Shown here one piece after another: positions 17,919 to 26,081 of a DNA stretch of 53,075 nt. The stretch lies in NCBI GenBank assembly GCA_017962105.1, contig JAGCVY010000049.1, forward strand, positions 1 through 53,075. The letters run 5' to 3'. The position numbers and the translations under genes were made by a program. Under the pieces are notes generated by a model, which worked only from the letters and a program-made list of their open reading frames with translations, was not told the DNA's origin and made no database searches. Each line of letters opens with the position of its first letter. Position 1 is the stretch's first letter. Source of the DNA: Lachnospiraceae bacterium (GTDB taxonomy: Bacteria > Bacillota > Clostridia > Lachnospirales > Lachnospiraceae).

Positions 17919-19750
17919 GCGAGAGCACCCCCTTCCTCCGTGATGGCGAGGTAGTTCTTGGCCTGCTTCGCATACATATCGGCGTAAATGCCGCCCTTCT
18001 CCATAAGCATCCGGTGCGTCCCGGCTTCCTTCACGGTGCCGTCGGACAGAAGGTACACCCAGTCCGCGCTCTGCACGGAGGACAACCGGTGGGAGATAAA
18101 CACCAGCGTGTTCTTCTCACAGGTCCTGTAAATGTTGTCAAAGAGCGTCCCCTCGGCAATCGGATCCAGCGCGCTGGAGGGCTCGTCAAACACCTTGAAC
18201 GGGCACTCCTTGACAAACGCTCTCGCCACGACAATCTTCTGGAACTCGCCGCCCGACAGGACAGCGCCCTCGTCGTCGAACTCGTGGGTGAGGATCGTGT
18301 CGAGACCCTTCGGAAGAGTCTGCACCTTGTCGTACGCCCCGGAGAGCTTCAGCGCCTCCGTGACGCGGCTCTCCCGCTCATCCACCGGAATGTCCTCGCC
18401 CATGATGACATTTTCCGCCACCGTCATGGAGAACATGCGGTGATCCTGAAACGCCGTGGCAAAAAGGCTGCGGTATTTGCGAAGATCGTACTCGCGGATG
18501 TCCCGGCCGTTTAAGAGGATCTGCCCCTCCGTCGGATCGTAGAACCGCAGGAGAAGCTTGATGATCGTGGTCTTGCCGGCGCCGTTGTGTCCCACAAGCG
18601 CATAGGTCTTGCCGCCGCGGAACTCCATGGAAAGGTGCGAGATGACCTCCTTGTCCTTGTAGGAGAAGGAAACATCCTTAAACTCCACCGTGCGGATTTC
18701 CGTCCCCGGATCCTCTCCCGTCGAATCCTCGGGAATGCGCTCCTTATACTCGAGGAATTTCCGGAGGTATTCCATGAACAGGCCGTTCTTGAAAAGCTCC
18801 GTGAGGGCCTCGGTGAATCCGATCAGGATCCAGGTCGTGGACACCATCATGCTGGTGATGACCGACAGCTGCGCGAGGCTCATGCTCTTGCTTACAAGGG
18901 TGCGGTACGCGCCGTAGATCAGCAGTCCCTCGAAGATGAAGGTGAAGGTGAACATGACATAGAACCAGTGCAGCACCATCGCCTTCTTCGTATATTTCTT
19001 TGTCACATCCGCAACGCCGTGGATCGCATCCTCATAGCGCTGCCGCATCAGGCGGAACACGCCCGTAAGCCGCATCTCCTTCGCGAAATCCGGCAGGTAC
19101 ATTACACGGTTGACGTATGCGATCCGCCGGTTGTGCGGCGCCATGTCCTTGTTCCGCACGTAATCGATCTGACTGATCTTGCGGTTAAACACGAAGTTTC
19201 CGATAACCGGAAGGATTACGAACAGCACCGAAATCTTATCCACCTGATACATGAACACGAACGCGCATGCGCTGGCGATCGCGCCGAAGAAGGACTTGAA
19301 TAAAGCCTCGGCGGTTGCCACAAGCCGCGTGTCCGCATTTTCCATCGCAAGAGTGTAGCGGTCGTAGAAATCGCTGTCCTCAAAGCACGCCAGCTCAACG
19401 TTGCGGGATTTGCGGAACAGCGTCCGGTACAGTCCCTTGTTGACGATTGCCTGATCCGCCGGGAAGATCGCGCCGTTCAGCATGTTCTCGTAGAGCATCA
19501 TGGCACCTAAAACAACCGCAACCACAATAACGTAGACAATAATCTTCCGGAAGGTCTCCCCCGCTTCCATGGACTCGATGATGTGCCGCATGAAGAATGC
19601 GCTGTAGAACAGCCATTCAAAGTAGCCGAGAAACCGCATCACGGCCTTGTGCACCACCATCGACGGACAGATCCGCCACAACAGCCGAATGGCATAAAAG
19701 TTGTTGGCGATCGCCCGTGTCCGTTTGATCTTCTTCTCATCACCTGCCAA
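17915..19750 (-). CDS. ABC exporter half-transporter, first of a pair
   Basis: About 611 residues: membrane domain about 1-340, nucleotide-binding domain with Walker A VGHNGAGKTT, signature LSGGEFQKIVVARA, Walker B FKVFDEPSSALDP and H-loop FISHRL, with the catalytic Glu present. The frame opens with GTG at 19759, but that codon overlaps the AGGGGG ribosome site. TTG at 19750 is eight bases from it and is my preferred start. The operon has a consensus promoter (19822-19850), and a palindrome (19767-19783) abuts the ribosome site. Confidence 0.92.
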   Translation of the reverse strand: MAGDEKKIKRTRAIANNFYAIRLLWRICPSMVVHKAVMRFLGYFEWLFYSAFFMRHIIESMEAGETFRKIIVYVIVVAVVLGAMMLYENMLNGAIFPADQAIVNKGLYRTLFRKSRNVELACFEDSDFYDRYTLAMENADTRLVATAEALFKSFFGAIASACAFVFMYQVDKISVLFVILPVIGNFVFNRKISQIDYVRNKDMAPHNRRIAYVNRVMYLPDFAKEMRLTGVFRLMRQRYEDAIHGVADVTKKYTKKAMVLHWFYVMFTFTFIFEGLLIYGAYRTLVSKSMSLAQLSVITSMMVSTTWILIGFTEALTELFKNGLFMEYLRKFLEYKERIPEDSTGEDPGTEIRTVEFKDVSFSYKDKEVISHLSMEFRGGKTYALVGHNGAGKTTIIKLLLRFYDPTEGQILLNGRDIREYDLRKYRSLFATAFQDHRMFSMTVAENVIMGEDIPVDERESRVTEALKLSGAYDKVQTLPKGLDTILTHEFDDEGAVLSGGEFQKIVVARAFVKECPFKVFDEPSSALDPIAEGTLFDNIYRTCEKNTLVFISHRLSSVQSADWVYLLSDGTVKEAGTHRMLMEKGGIYADMYAKQAKNYLAITEEGGALA

Positions 19751-19766
19751 TCCTATCACCCCCTTT

Positions 19767-19783
19767 GTCCTGTCCGACAGGAC
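19767..19783. promoter_or_regulatory. Perfect 17-base palindrome in the exporter leader
   Basis: GTCCTGTC-C-GACAGGAC: 8-base arms around one central base. It lies between the promoter and the start codon, directly next to the AGGGGG ribosome site. It could be a repressor operator or, as RNA, a small hairpin affecting ribosome access. Confidence 0.5.
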
Positions 19784-19821
19784 TGTAACTATTGGAATTT
19801 AAAAAAATAGATATAGGCGCG

Positions 19822-19850
19822 ATTATACCGCAGCAGGGTATTGTTGTCAA
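19822..19850 (-). promoter_or_regulatory. Perfect-consensus sigma-A promoter of the ABC exporter operon
   Basis: On the minus strand TTGACA (19845-19850), 17 bases, TATAAT (19822-19827): both hexamers match consensus exactly. Such a strong promoter usually needs repression, consistent with the palindrome 40 bases downstream. Confidence 0.85.
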
Positions 19851-19941
19851 GGAAGAAATATCGGGCGTTCAGAGCAAGCGGTCCCGGCAACGAAAAGGAT
19901 GAAATCCCGGCGGCAAAGCCAATTGTTTCACAACCGCAAAC

Positions 19942-19975
19942 ACCGCCCGAAGGGATTTTCTGCCTTCCGGGCGGT
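19942..19975. repeat. Single 34-nt hairpin repeat of the ACCGCCC...GGGCGGT family
   Basis: ACCGCCCGAAGG and CCTTCCGGGCGGT pair with one bulged base. Total length ACCGCCC-to-GGGCGGT is 34 bases, exactly that of the four units at 30883-31135. It lies between the end of the HD-GYP sensor gene and the exporter promoter, so it could also act as a terminator, but the T-tract on the minus strand is poor (TGTTTGCGG). Confidence 0.6.
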
Positions 19976-19996
19976 GTACGATGGACAATGTTACAT

Positions 19997-20038
19997 TATA
20001 AATTCTAAGACATGCCGTATAAATTCTAAGACATGCCG
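19997..20038. repeat. Exact 21-bp tandem direct repeat
   Basis: Two identical copies, 19997-20017 and 20018-20038, of a 21-base unit starting TATAAATTCTAAG and ending ACATGCCG, with no spacer. They lie 24 bases past the stop codon of the HD-GYP sensor. The rest of the 300-base gap holds the single hairpin repeat and the exporter promoter. Confidence 0.85.
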
Positions 20039-20062
20039 TCTCTTCCCTGTTCAACGGCAGGG

Positions 20063-23000
20063 TCATCTCTTCCGGCGTCTTCCCTTCTGCCGCTTCTCCG
20101 CAGTCTCCGCCGTCTGTGTTTCCTCAGCGGGCTGTCCGGCAGCTTCCGCCGGTTTCCCTGCAGGTTCTTCCTGCTTTGCCTCTTCCGGCTTCTTCTCTTC
20201 CGCCCCGGCGCCGGAGGCGTCCGGCTGCGCAATATTCGCGGCGGCCTCTTCCTTGATCTTTTGGGCTCGCTGGAAGCTCTTGTGGATATTATCGATATCC
20301 TCCGTGGAACCGCCGCCTTCATCATCCGGAGCCCGGAAGAATCCCTTGTCAACAAGACGAAGGAACGCATCCACAACATCCGCAGCGAGCTGTGTGCCCG
20401 CCGCATCCCGGATAATGCCGACAACCTTCTCGAAGTTCATGCGTTTGCGGTAAGGGCGGTCGGAGTACATCGCGTCAAAGGTATCCGCCACAGCGATGAT
20501 CTGCGCAACCCTCGGGATTTCATCGCCCTTCAGGCCGTTCGGGTAGCCCTTGCCGTCCGGGCGCTCATGATGCGCCGCCGCACCGATGGAAAGCTCCGGC
20601 ATGATGGAGATATCCTTCAAAACCCGGGCTCCGAGAGACGCATGGGATTTGATGATCTTGAACTCGTCGTCCGTCAGCTGCCCTTGTTTGTTAAGCACGG
20701 CAGCGGGAATACCGATCTTGCCGATATCGTGCAGGAGGGCGATATTGTGGTATTTTTCGACCTCTTCCTCGTCAAATCCCAGTTCCTTCGCAAGCATGAC
20801 CGTGTACTCCGCAACACGGGTGGAATGACCGTTCGTGTAGCGGTCCTTCATATCGATGGTCTTCGCAAACGCCTCGATCATCTCGCGGATGAAGGTCTTC
20901 TGCTCTTCTTCCTTCGCGATCAGCTTCTGGGTCTTCCGCTTGACGTACTGCACCACGAGCATGCACACGAGCATCGTGAGTGCGATCACCGTAAAGAGCA
21001 TGAACCACCATGTCTCATAGAAGGCCTTGCGCTTGACGATACGCACGGAAAATTCCTTGACGCCGTCCCCGAAGGAGTCCTGCACCCGCATGCGGAAATA
21101 GTATGTCCCGCCGCTTAGGTTCGTGTAGTTGACCGGAGAAAGGTTGCTTCGGATCACCGTGGTCTTCGAGTGGTCGAACCCGTCCAGCCAGTAGGTGACC
21201 GTCGGATTGGTCAGCGAGTAGGTAAACACAAAGCTGTGGATGGCCAGACGCTTCGTGTTGGAAGGAACGGAAAATGACCCGTCCTCGTTCGGGTAGATTG
21301 CCTTTCCGTCCGCCACCAGATACGGAACCCCCATCTTGAGGGACGAAACCACATCGTAGGGCTCCTCAATGTTAACCCGGGCAACTCCGAGGTTACCGGC
21401 GATATAAAGGTCTCCGTTCTCCGTCAGAGCACTGTAGGAGTTGGACGTCGCCACATAGGGAAGACCGTTTCCCTTGTTGTACGACAACGGCTTGATCTCG
21501 CCGTTTGCCAGCATTTCCTCCGCAGTCGTCACATAGATGCCGTTACTGCTCAGGATCCACATCTCGTTCTGGCTGTTAATGAGAATGTCGAAGTTGTTCG
21601 AATACGGAAAATTCTGTATGGTCCTGCGGATATAATTTTCCGTCATATACGCGATGGAGTTGCTGGTGACGATCCAGAACACCTTGTTGCGGTCATCCCA
21701 GCGGATCCGCATGATAATGTCGGAGCTCAGACCGCCGGACTCCGTTGTGTAGTTGTACATCACTCCGTTGCTGATCACATAGATGCCGCCTCCGTCCGTA
21801 CCGATGACGTAATCCCCGTTGGGCGCTTCCTCCACGGTGAGAATCTCCGTGTTGTGAAGTCCGTCCTCCTTCGTGATGACTCTCTCCACGCGGTCGCCGT
21901 CGATCACTGCAACGCCGCCGGAACAGGCGACAAGGAATTTTCCGTCATGGCATTCCCGCACCACGCGGACCTGCCCGGACGGAAGCATAAGACCTGTCCC
22001 GGAGTTCTCCTCCGAACCCTCAAAGGCCGTCACATGCTTGGAATCCTCAAAAGGGTAGACAACGATATCCCCGTGGTCATACCGGAGGAGTCCGTACTCG
22101 TTCCACGTGGAGAACCAAAGCCGGTCCTGACTGTCCTTGATGATGGAGCGGATCCGGACCGCATTCTGTTCCTTCCCGTCCTCCTCTTTGGTCTTTTTGC
22201 GGAACAGTACGCAGAGATTGTCCGTGTCGACCGTAATGGGTGTCCCCGATGCGGTGCGGATGCTCTTGATCTCAAGGTAATCCGTGGTCTCCATGTTGTC
22301 GATCACGCGGAGTCCGGAGTCCGTTCCGAGAAGAAGCAGATTATCGATGGCACAGGTTGTGTTGACAACCATGTCCTCTTTTTCCTCTGTCATCCCGCAC
22401 CATGCCGAGATGTTGACAAAACGGTTGCGAACCAGTTTCATGACGCCTCGTCTGGAGGAGGTAAACCAGAGATTTCCCTGGTAATCACTCACGATATGAT
22501 CCACCGAGTTGGTCATGGGCACGCCGTCGCCGAGATAGATGAGCGAGCCGTCGTAGCGATACCCGATTCCGTTGTCGGCGCACAGCCACAGGACATCGTC
22601 GATCTTCAGGATTGAGTTGATCTCCGACAACGGAGACACGTCGATGGTATCGAATTTCATCAGGCTGCTGGCAACATCCCCGTAGTAGACCTGACCGTTT
22701 TTCGCTCCGAGATACAGGTACCCCTCCTTATCGGGGTCGGGATAGATGGATTTGACGTCCTCAAGGCCCTTGTTGTTAAGGTCGTAGGTGTGCTGTCTGG
22801 CGCCGTCCTTTATGGTGAACAGTTTTTCATCCTTGGTCAGGCAGTAAATGATCCCGTCCGGTCCGAGTTTCAGGTCCCGCATTTCCGCATCGCGGATATC
22901 GTCCTGGTCAAGGGGCCGGACAACCATGGACTCGTTGATCTCCACAATGCCCTGCGTGGTACCGACATAGATATATCCCCTTTTATCCTCCGCGATCGCA

Positions 23001-23542
23001 CGAACGGAAAGGGACTGCAACCCGTCTTTTAAGCGGAACATGCGGACCTCGCCTTTTTCGATCACCGCGACGCCGCTGTCGTTGGTTCCGACCCAAAGCC
23101 GATTTTTGCTGTCCACAAACAGAGTCTTCACGCTGGCGATACCGCCGGTGGAATCCCATCGTTCGAAGGTGTTTCCGTCATACCGGTACAGTCCGCTGTA
23201 GCAGCCGATCCACAAAAAGCCGTCGTCGGTCTGCACGATCGCGTTGGCCTCCGAGGTGGGAAGCCCGTTGGAATTGTCGTACAGCACGGCCGAATACCCT
23301 TCGTCCGGCCTTGTGATATTGATCACCGCCTTGCCGGTGTCCTCCTCGGCAAGGACCACATTCATGCCATCCTGACCTGCCGACGCAAAATGTGACAAAG
23401 TCCCTAATACAAGAAAAAGGCACAAGACAGCACACGCACATCGTCTATGCACGCTTGTCCTGTACCTCTCTATTCCTTTTTGATCTCTCTCCGCGAAGCA
23501 CGGTCGCCGACCATGCCGTCGCTCTCTCCGCTCTTCTCTCAT
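20063..23542 (-). CDS. Beta-propeller (two-component regulator propeller / Y_Y_Y) membrane sensor with HD-GYP output
   Basis: About 1158 residues. In order: a secretion signal or anchor (ACAVLCLFLVLGTL), a large extracytoplasmic region of 'two-component regulator propeller' repeats (LWIGCYSGLYRYDG, LWVGTNDSGVAVIEKG, IYVGTTQGIVEI), a Y_Y_Y domain (VTYWLDGFDHSKTTVI), one membrane helix (ETWWFMLFTVIALTMLVCMLVV), then an HD-GYP phosphodiesterase with HSTRVAEY, HDIGKIGIP and HERPDGKGYPNG. It should hydrolyse c-di-GMP in response to an external, perhaps carbohydrate, ligand. The C-terminal 60 residues are a Lys/Glu/Ala/Pro-rich tail. The frame opens at 23659. I use ATG 23542, but GTG 23452 would give a neater signal peptide, so the N-terminus is unsure. 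Confidence 0.85.
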   Translation of the reverse strand: MREERRERRHGRRPCFAERDQKGIERYRTSVHRRCACAVLCLFLVLGTLSHFASAGQDGMNVVLAEEDTGKAVINITRPDEGYSAVLYDNSNGLPTSEANAIVQTDDGFLWIGCYSGLYRYDGNTFERWDSTGGIASVKTLFVDSKNRLWVGTNDSGVAVIEKGEVRMFRLKDGLQSLSVRAIAEDKRGYIYVGTTQGIVEINESMVVRPLDQDDIRDAEMRDLKLGPDGIIYCLTKDEKLFTIKDGARQHTYDLNNKGLEDVKSIYPDPDKEGYLYLGAKNGQVYYGDVASSLMKFDTIDVSPLSEINSILKIDDVLWLCADNGIGYRYDGSLIYLGDGVPMTNSVDHIVSDYQGNLWFTSSRRGVMKLVRNRFVNISAWCGMTEEKEDMVVNTTCAIDNLLLLGTDSGLRVIDNMETTDYLEIKSIRTASGTPITVDTDNLCVLFRKKTKEEDGKEQNAVRIRSIIKDSQDRLWFSTWNEYGLLRYDHGDIVVYPFEDSKHVTAFEGSEENSGTGLMLPSGQVRVVRECHDGKFLVACSGGVAVIDGDRVERVITKEDGLHNTEILTVEEAPNGDYVIGTDGGGIYVISNGVMYNYTTESGGLSSDIIMRIRWDDRNKVFWIVTSNSIAYMTENYIRRTIQNFPYSNNFDILINSQNEMWILSSNGIYVTTAEEMLANGEIKPLSYNKGNGLPYVATSNSYSALTENGDLYIAGNLGVARVNIEEPYDVVSSLKMGVPYLVADGKAIYPNEDGSFSVPSNTKRLAIHSFVFTYSLTNPTVTYWLDGFDHSKTTVIRSNLSPVNYTNLSGGTYYFRMRVQDSFGDGVKEFSVRIVKRKAFYETWWFMLFTVIALTMLVCMLVVQYVKRKTQKLIAKEEEQKTFIREMIEAFAKTIDMKDRYTNGHSTRVAEYTVMLAKELGFDEEEVEKYHNIALLHDIGKIGIPAAVLNKQGQLTDDEFKIIKSHASLGARVLKDISIMPELSIGAAAHHERPDGKGYPNGLKGDEIPRVAQIIAVADTFDAMYSDRPYRKRMNFEKVVGIIRDAAGTQLAADVVDAFLRLVDKGFFRAPDDEGGGSTEDIDNIHKSFQRAQKIKEEAAANIAQPDASGAGAEEKKPEEAKQEEPAGKPAEAAGQPAEETQTAETAEKRQKGRRRKR

Positions 23543-23753
23543 ACTATACGCACCGTTCCGTTCCCGTGATTTCAACCGCAGGCATCCCATCCGGACGCCC
23601 GTAGGAAAGCACTCACTTTCCGATAGTGCCATCATACCACAGGTGCTGTTGCGGAGCAAACTGTTTTTCGAAAAACAAGACGCTGCGGTACCTTACGGGG
23701 ATTCCCCGGAAAATGTGCAAAGTTTCGCGTACATATTCCCGCATTTTTCGCGG

Positions 23754-25709
23754 TCATCGGCTGCGGCGGAGCAGGTACACCTGTCCGCGGTAGTCCGCAT
23801 CCACATCCGAGCCGTATTTTCCGATAACCTCGTATCCCGCAAGCAGATCGTCGACCGGAGGGTTCGCGCCTCCTGCAAGGGTATGGACGACAAGCATCGC
23901 CTCGTCCCCGAGAGTGCGCAGGACAGCCTGATAGCCCGAAGCCTTGGAGTAGTCCTTCACGTTTGTGCGGATCACCTTCGTGAATCCGTCGCGGATGATG
24001 TGCGCAACCTTCCCGTACCACACAATTCCTTCTGTCACGGCGGCCCATTGGGCTTCGTTCATGTCGAAGATTTCGCCCGAGAGGCAGAGGCGGCCGAGCA
24101 TACCGGCCGTTATCAAATAGTGGATGCGGTGGACATCCGCCTCCTTGCGGAGCACCGCCCAGATCTGGCTCTGCTCGGGGTGGATTAGACGGTGCAGATT
24201 GGCCGCCACGAGCGGTATGATGTCGCATTCATGGGCGTCGGAGAAGCTCGCCTGGGATACCAGCTCCATCATGGAAGGCTCCAGCCGGTGGCCGCCGCTG
24301 GCACAGTTCTCGATCACCAGCTCCGGCATCTCCTCCGCGAGATGGCGGAAGTAGGCCTGCGTCCCTGCGACACACTGGCGGAGATGCTCGCCGGGGCCGT
24401 CCTCCACGGCGTTCTTTTCGGGAGGCGTCACGGCAATCCCACCGGAACATACTCCGCTGACAACGCCGGCAGGACATTCTTCGCCATCAAGAGCGTCCAC
24501 CCCCGCGCCGAAGGTCTCGTTATAGTCCACCTTCAGGTAGCCGAAGCCGCAGTCCCGCAGCAGGGAGAGAACCCTCTCATCCAGGCGTTCCCACACCGTT
24601 TTCTTCCGCATGTCGAGGAAGCGTCTGGTGCCCACCGTCACCGGGATTCCGTCCCGCTTCACGCAGAGATCCGTCTCGCCGAAGGTCTCCGAATCCACGC
24701 CGCAGTCTTCCATCTCAAACCAGATTCCCGGGATCATACCGTGGGAACGGATGCAGTCCGCCGCTGCCTTCAGGCCGCTCGGGAACAGGATCGGACTCGT
24801 TTTCCAATCTCCCGCCGAGTTGAACCAGTTCTCATCCTCCCGCTGCCGGTACCAGCCGCAGTCGATGACGAGGTATTTTACGCCGGTCCCCTCCAGCTTC
24901 TCCGCCATCCGCGCCACAAGCTCCTCGGAGGGATTTCCCCAGGTGGCGCAATACTCGTTGAAAATGACGGACATATCCCGGTCCGGTGCCGCGATCCTCG
25001 GTTTCTGCGCCTTCACCAAGAGATCGCAGACCTCCTCGAGTGACTCTCCCTCCGCAATCACCGCGCGGGGCGTCTCGAAGGCTTCCCCGGGCGCGATGGT
25101 CTTCGTCCACTGGCCGAAGTCGCGGTCCGCCAGACCTCCCCGCACCTTCAGATCGCCGTACCCCACGGCAACCTCCATCTGCCAGGAGGATGCACAGTAC
25201 AGCTGGATCCCCAAAAACTTCCCGTTTTCGCTGTCCTCGAGAACAAGGAACGGGAACCATTTGCGGACCGGCAGGGATCCGGTCTGGCCGAAATGCTCAA
25301 TCCGGTATCCGTGACCTGCCCAGGATTCCTCCATGTTCAGGTCCGTAAGATCCTGCGAGAGAAGCTTGCCCTCCGCGCTCCAGAAGGATGTGGCCCGGTG
25401 CATGCGGTCCGCCTTGACGCCCTTCAGGGCAAAACTCGCGAGCATCTCAAGGACGGCGGGCTTGTCCGCCGCGTTCTCAAAAACGGTACGGCACACGGTG
25501 ACCGACCGGTTTTGTCCGGGAATGTCAACCTTCTCGTGAACACAGCGAAGGACGTGGCCGCATCGGCCGCGAAACACCGTCTCACGCTCATCCTCCTCCA
25601 CCTTAGTCATCTCCTGCACGGACTCGCCGTTGGCGAGCGTAAGGCCGTTTCCGTATCCCCCGTCGTACCGGTCGCCGCGAAGGCGCCATTCCGTATAAAA
25701 TTCCGCCAT
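23754..25709 (-). CDS. Alpha-galactosidase, glycoside hydrolase family 36 (melibiase)
   Basis: A 651-residue enzyme with the GH36 layout: N-terminal beta-sandwich (about 1-250), catalytic barrel (about 260-560) and a C-terminal sheet. The nucleophile Asp is in GYLKVDYNE, the acid/base Asp in SFSDAHECD; VIDCGWYRQREDENW, IPGIWFEMEDCG and NCASGGHRLEP are family landmarks. It would release galactose from melibiose or raffinose-type sugars. No signal peptide, so cytoplasmic. Residues between GAGVDALDGEEC and the HLRQCV helix form an insertion of about 45. Of two ATGs, the second (25709) is correctly spaced from GAGAGGG. The promoter contains a perfect palindrome. Confidence 0.93.
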   Translation of the reverse strand: MAEFYTEWRLRGDRYDGGYGNGLTLANGESVQEMTKVEEDERETVFRGRCGHVLRCVHEKVDIPGQNRSVTVCRTVFENAADKPAVLEMLASFALKGVKADRMHRATSFWSAEGKLLSQDLTDLNMEESWAGHGYRIEHFGQTGSLPVRKWFPFLVLEDSENGKFLGIQLYCASSWQMEVAVGYGDLKVRGGLADRDFGQWTKTIAPGEAFETPRAVIAEGESLEEVCDLLVKAQKPRIAAPDRDMSVIFNEYCATWGNPSEELVARMAEKLEGTGVKYLVIDCGWYRQREDENWFNSAGDWKTSPILFPSGLKAAADCIRSHGMIPGIWFEMEDCGVDSETFGETDLCVKRDGIPVTVGTRRFLDMRKKTVWERLDERVLSLLRDCGFGYLKVDYNETFGAGVDALDGEECPAGVVSGVCSGGIAVTPPEKNAVEDGPGEHLRQCVAGTQAYFRHLAEEMPELVIENCASGGHRLEPSMMELVSQASFSDAHECDIIPLVAANLHRLIHPEQSQIWAVLRKEADVHRIHYLITAGMLGRLCLSGEIFDMNEAQWAAVTEGIVWYGKVAHIIRDGFTKVIRTNVKDYSKASGYQAVLRTLGDEAMLVVHTLAGGANPPVDDLLAGYEVIGKYGSDVDADYRGQVYLLRRSR

Positions 25710-25768
25710 TGTCATACCCTCTCATATCCGCATTTTATCTGCCGAGTGACTGCCGGCATATTGTGGTA

Positions 25769-25797
25769 ATTGTATCATTTTCCGCGGAAAATAACAA
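25769..25797 (-). promoter_or_regulatory. Promoter of the alpha-galactosidase gene
   Basis: On the minus strand TTGTTA (25792-25797), 17 bases, TACAAT (25769-25774). The TG preceding the -10 by one base makes it an extended -10. Nearly the whole spacer is the palindrome at 25777-25792. The -35 overlaps the start of the upstream gene's terminator tail. Confidence 0.75.
25777..25792. promoter_or_regulatory. Perfect 16-bp palindrome in the alpha-galactosidase promoter spacer
   Basis: ATTTTCCGCGGAAAAT fills the space between the -35 and -10 boxes. A LacI-family repressor typically binds such a CG-centred palindrome, and its position would block RNA polymerase. Each half is also the dispersed word ATTTTCCG/CGGAAAAT. 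The regulator is not obvious in the window. Confidence 0.6.
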
Positions 25798-25827
25798 CTG
25801 CAAGCCGGTAGTTTTCCCGGCTTGCAG
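25798..25827 (-). terminator. Terminator after the XRE regulator gene
   Basis: Perfect 11-base stem CTGCAAGCCGG / CCGGCTTGCAG with an eight-base loop. On the minus strand it is followed by TTGTTATTTT. It separates the XRE/membrane protein operon from the alpha-galactosidase promoter. Confidence 0.85.
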
Positions 25828-25850
25828 ATTCCCCCGCACAAGCAGCTTAC

Positions 25851-26054
25851 TTATTCATTATCCTCGTTCCAGAACAGCTCATCCAACGTCTTTCCGAGGG
25901 CCTTACAGATCGCGATGCACAGATTGATGGTCGGGTTGTAATCCCCCTTCTCGATGGCGCTGATGGTCTGGCGCGACACATTGCACAGGTCGGCCAGCTG
26001 CTCCTGCGAAAGGTCCTTCGCAGCCCGTGCCGATTTCAGTTTAAGATTCTTCAT
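25851..26054 (-). CDS. Small XRE-family (Cro/CI-type) transcriptional regulator
   Basis: 67 residues, almost entirely a helix-turn-helix: MKNLKLKSARAAKDLSQEQLADLCNVSRQTISAIEKGDYNPTINLCIAICKALGKTLDELFW. This single-domain form is common in Firmicutes next to genes for small membrane proteins. GGGAGG lies upstream of the ATG and the membrane protein gene ends 27 bases before it, so they form an operon. The target is likely its own operon, but no operator was identified. Confidence 0.93.
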   Translation of the reverse strand: MKNLKLKSARAAKDLSQEQLADLCNVSRQTISAIEKGDYNPTINLCIAICKALGKTLDELFWNEDNE

Positions 26055-26081
26055 CGTCTTTCCTCCCTTGCCGCGTTTCGG

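Noticed and set aside
16128-19750. Bacteriocin or lanthipeptide export cluster
   Set aside because: No peptidase C39 domain, precursor peptide or modification enzyme adjoins the two half-transporters.
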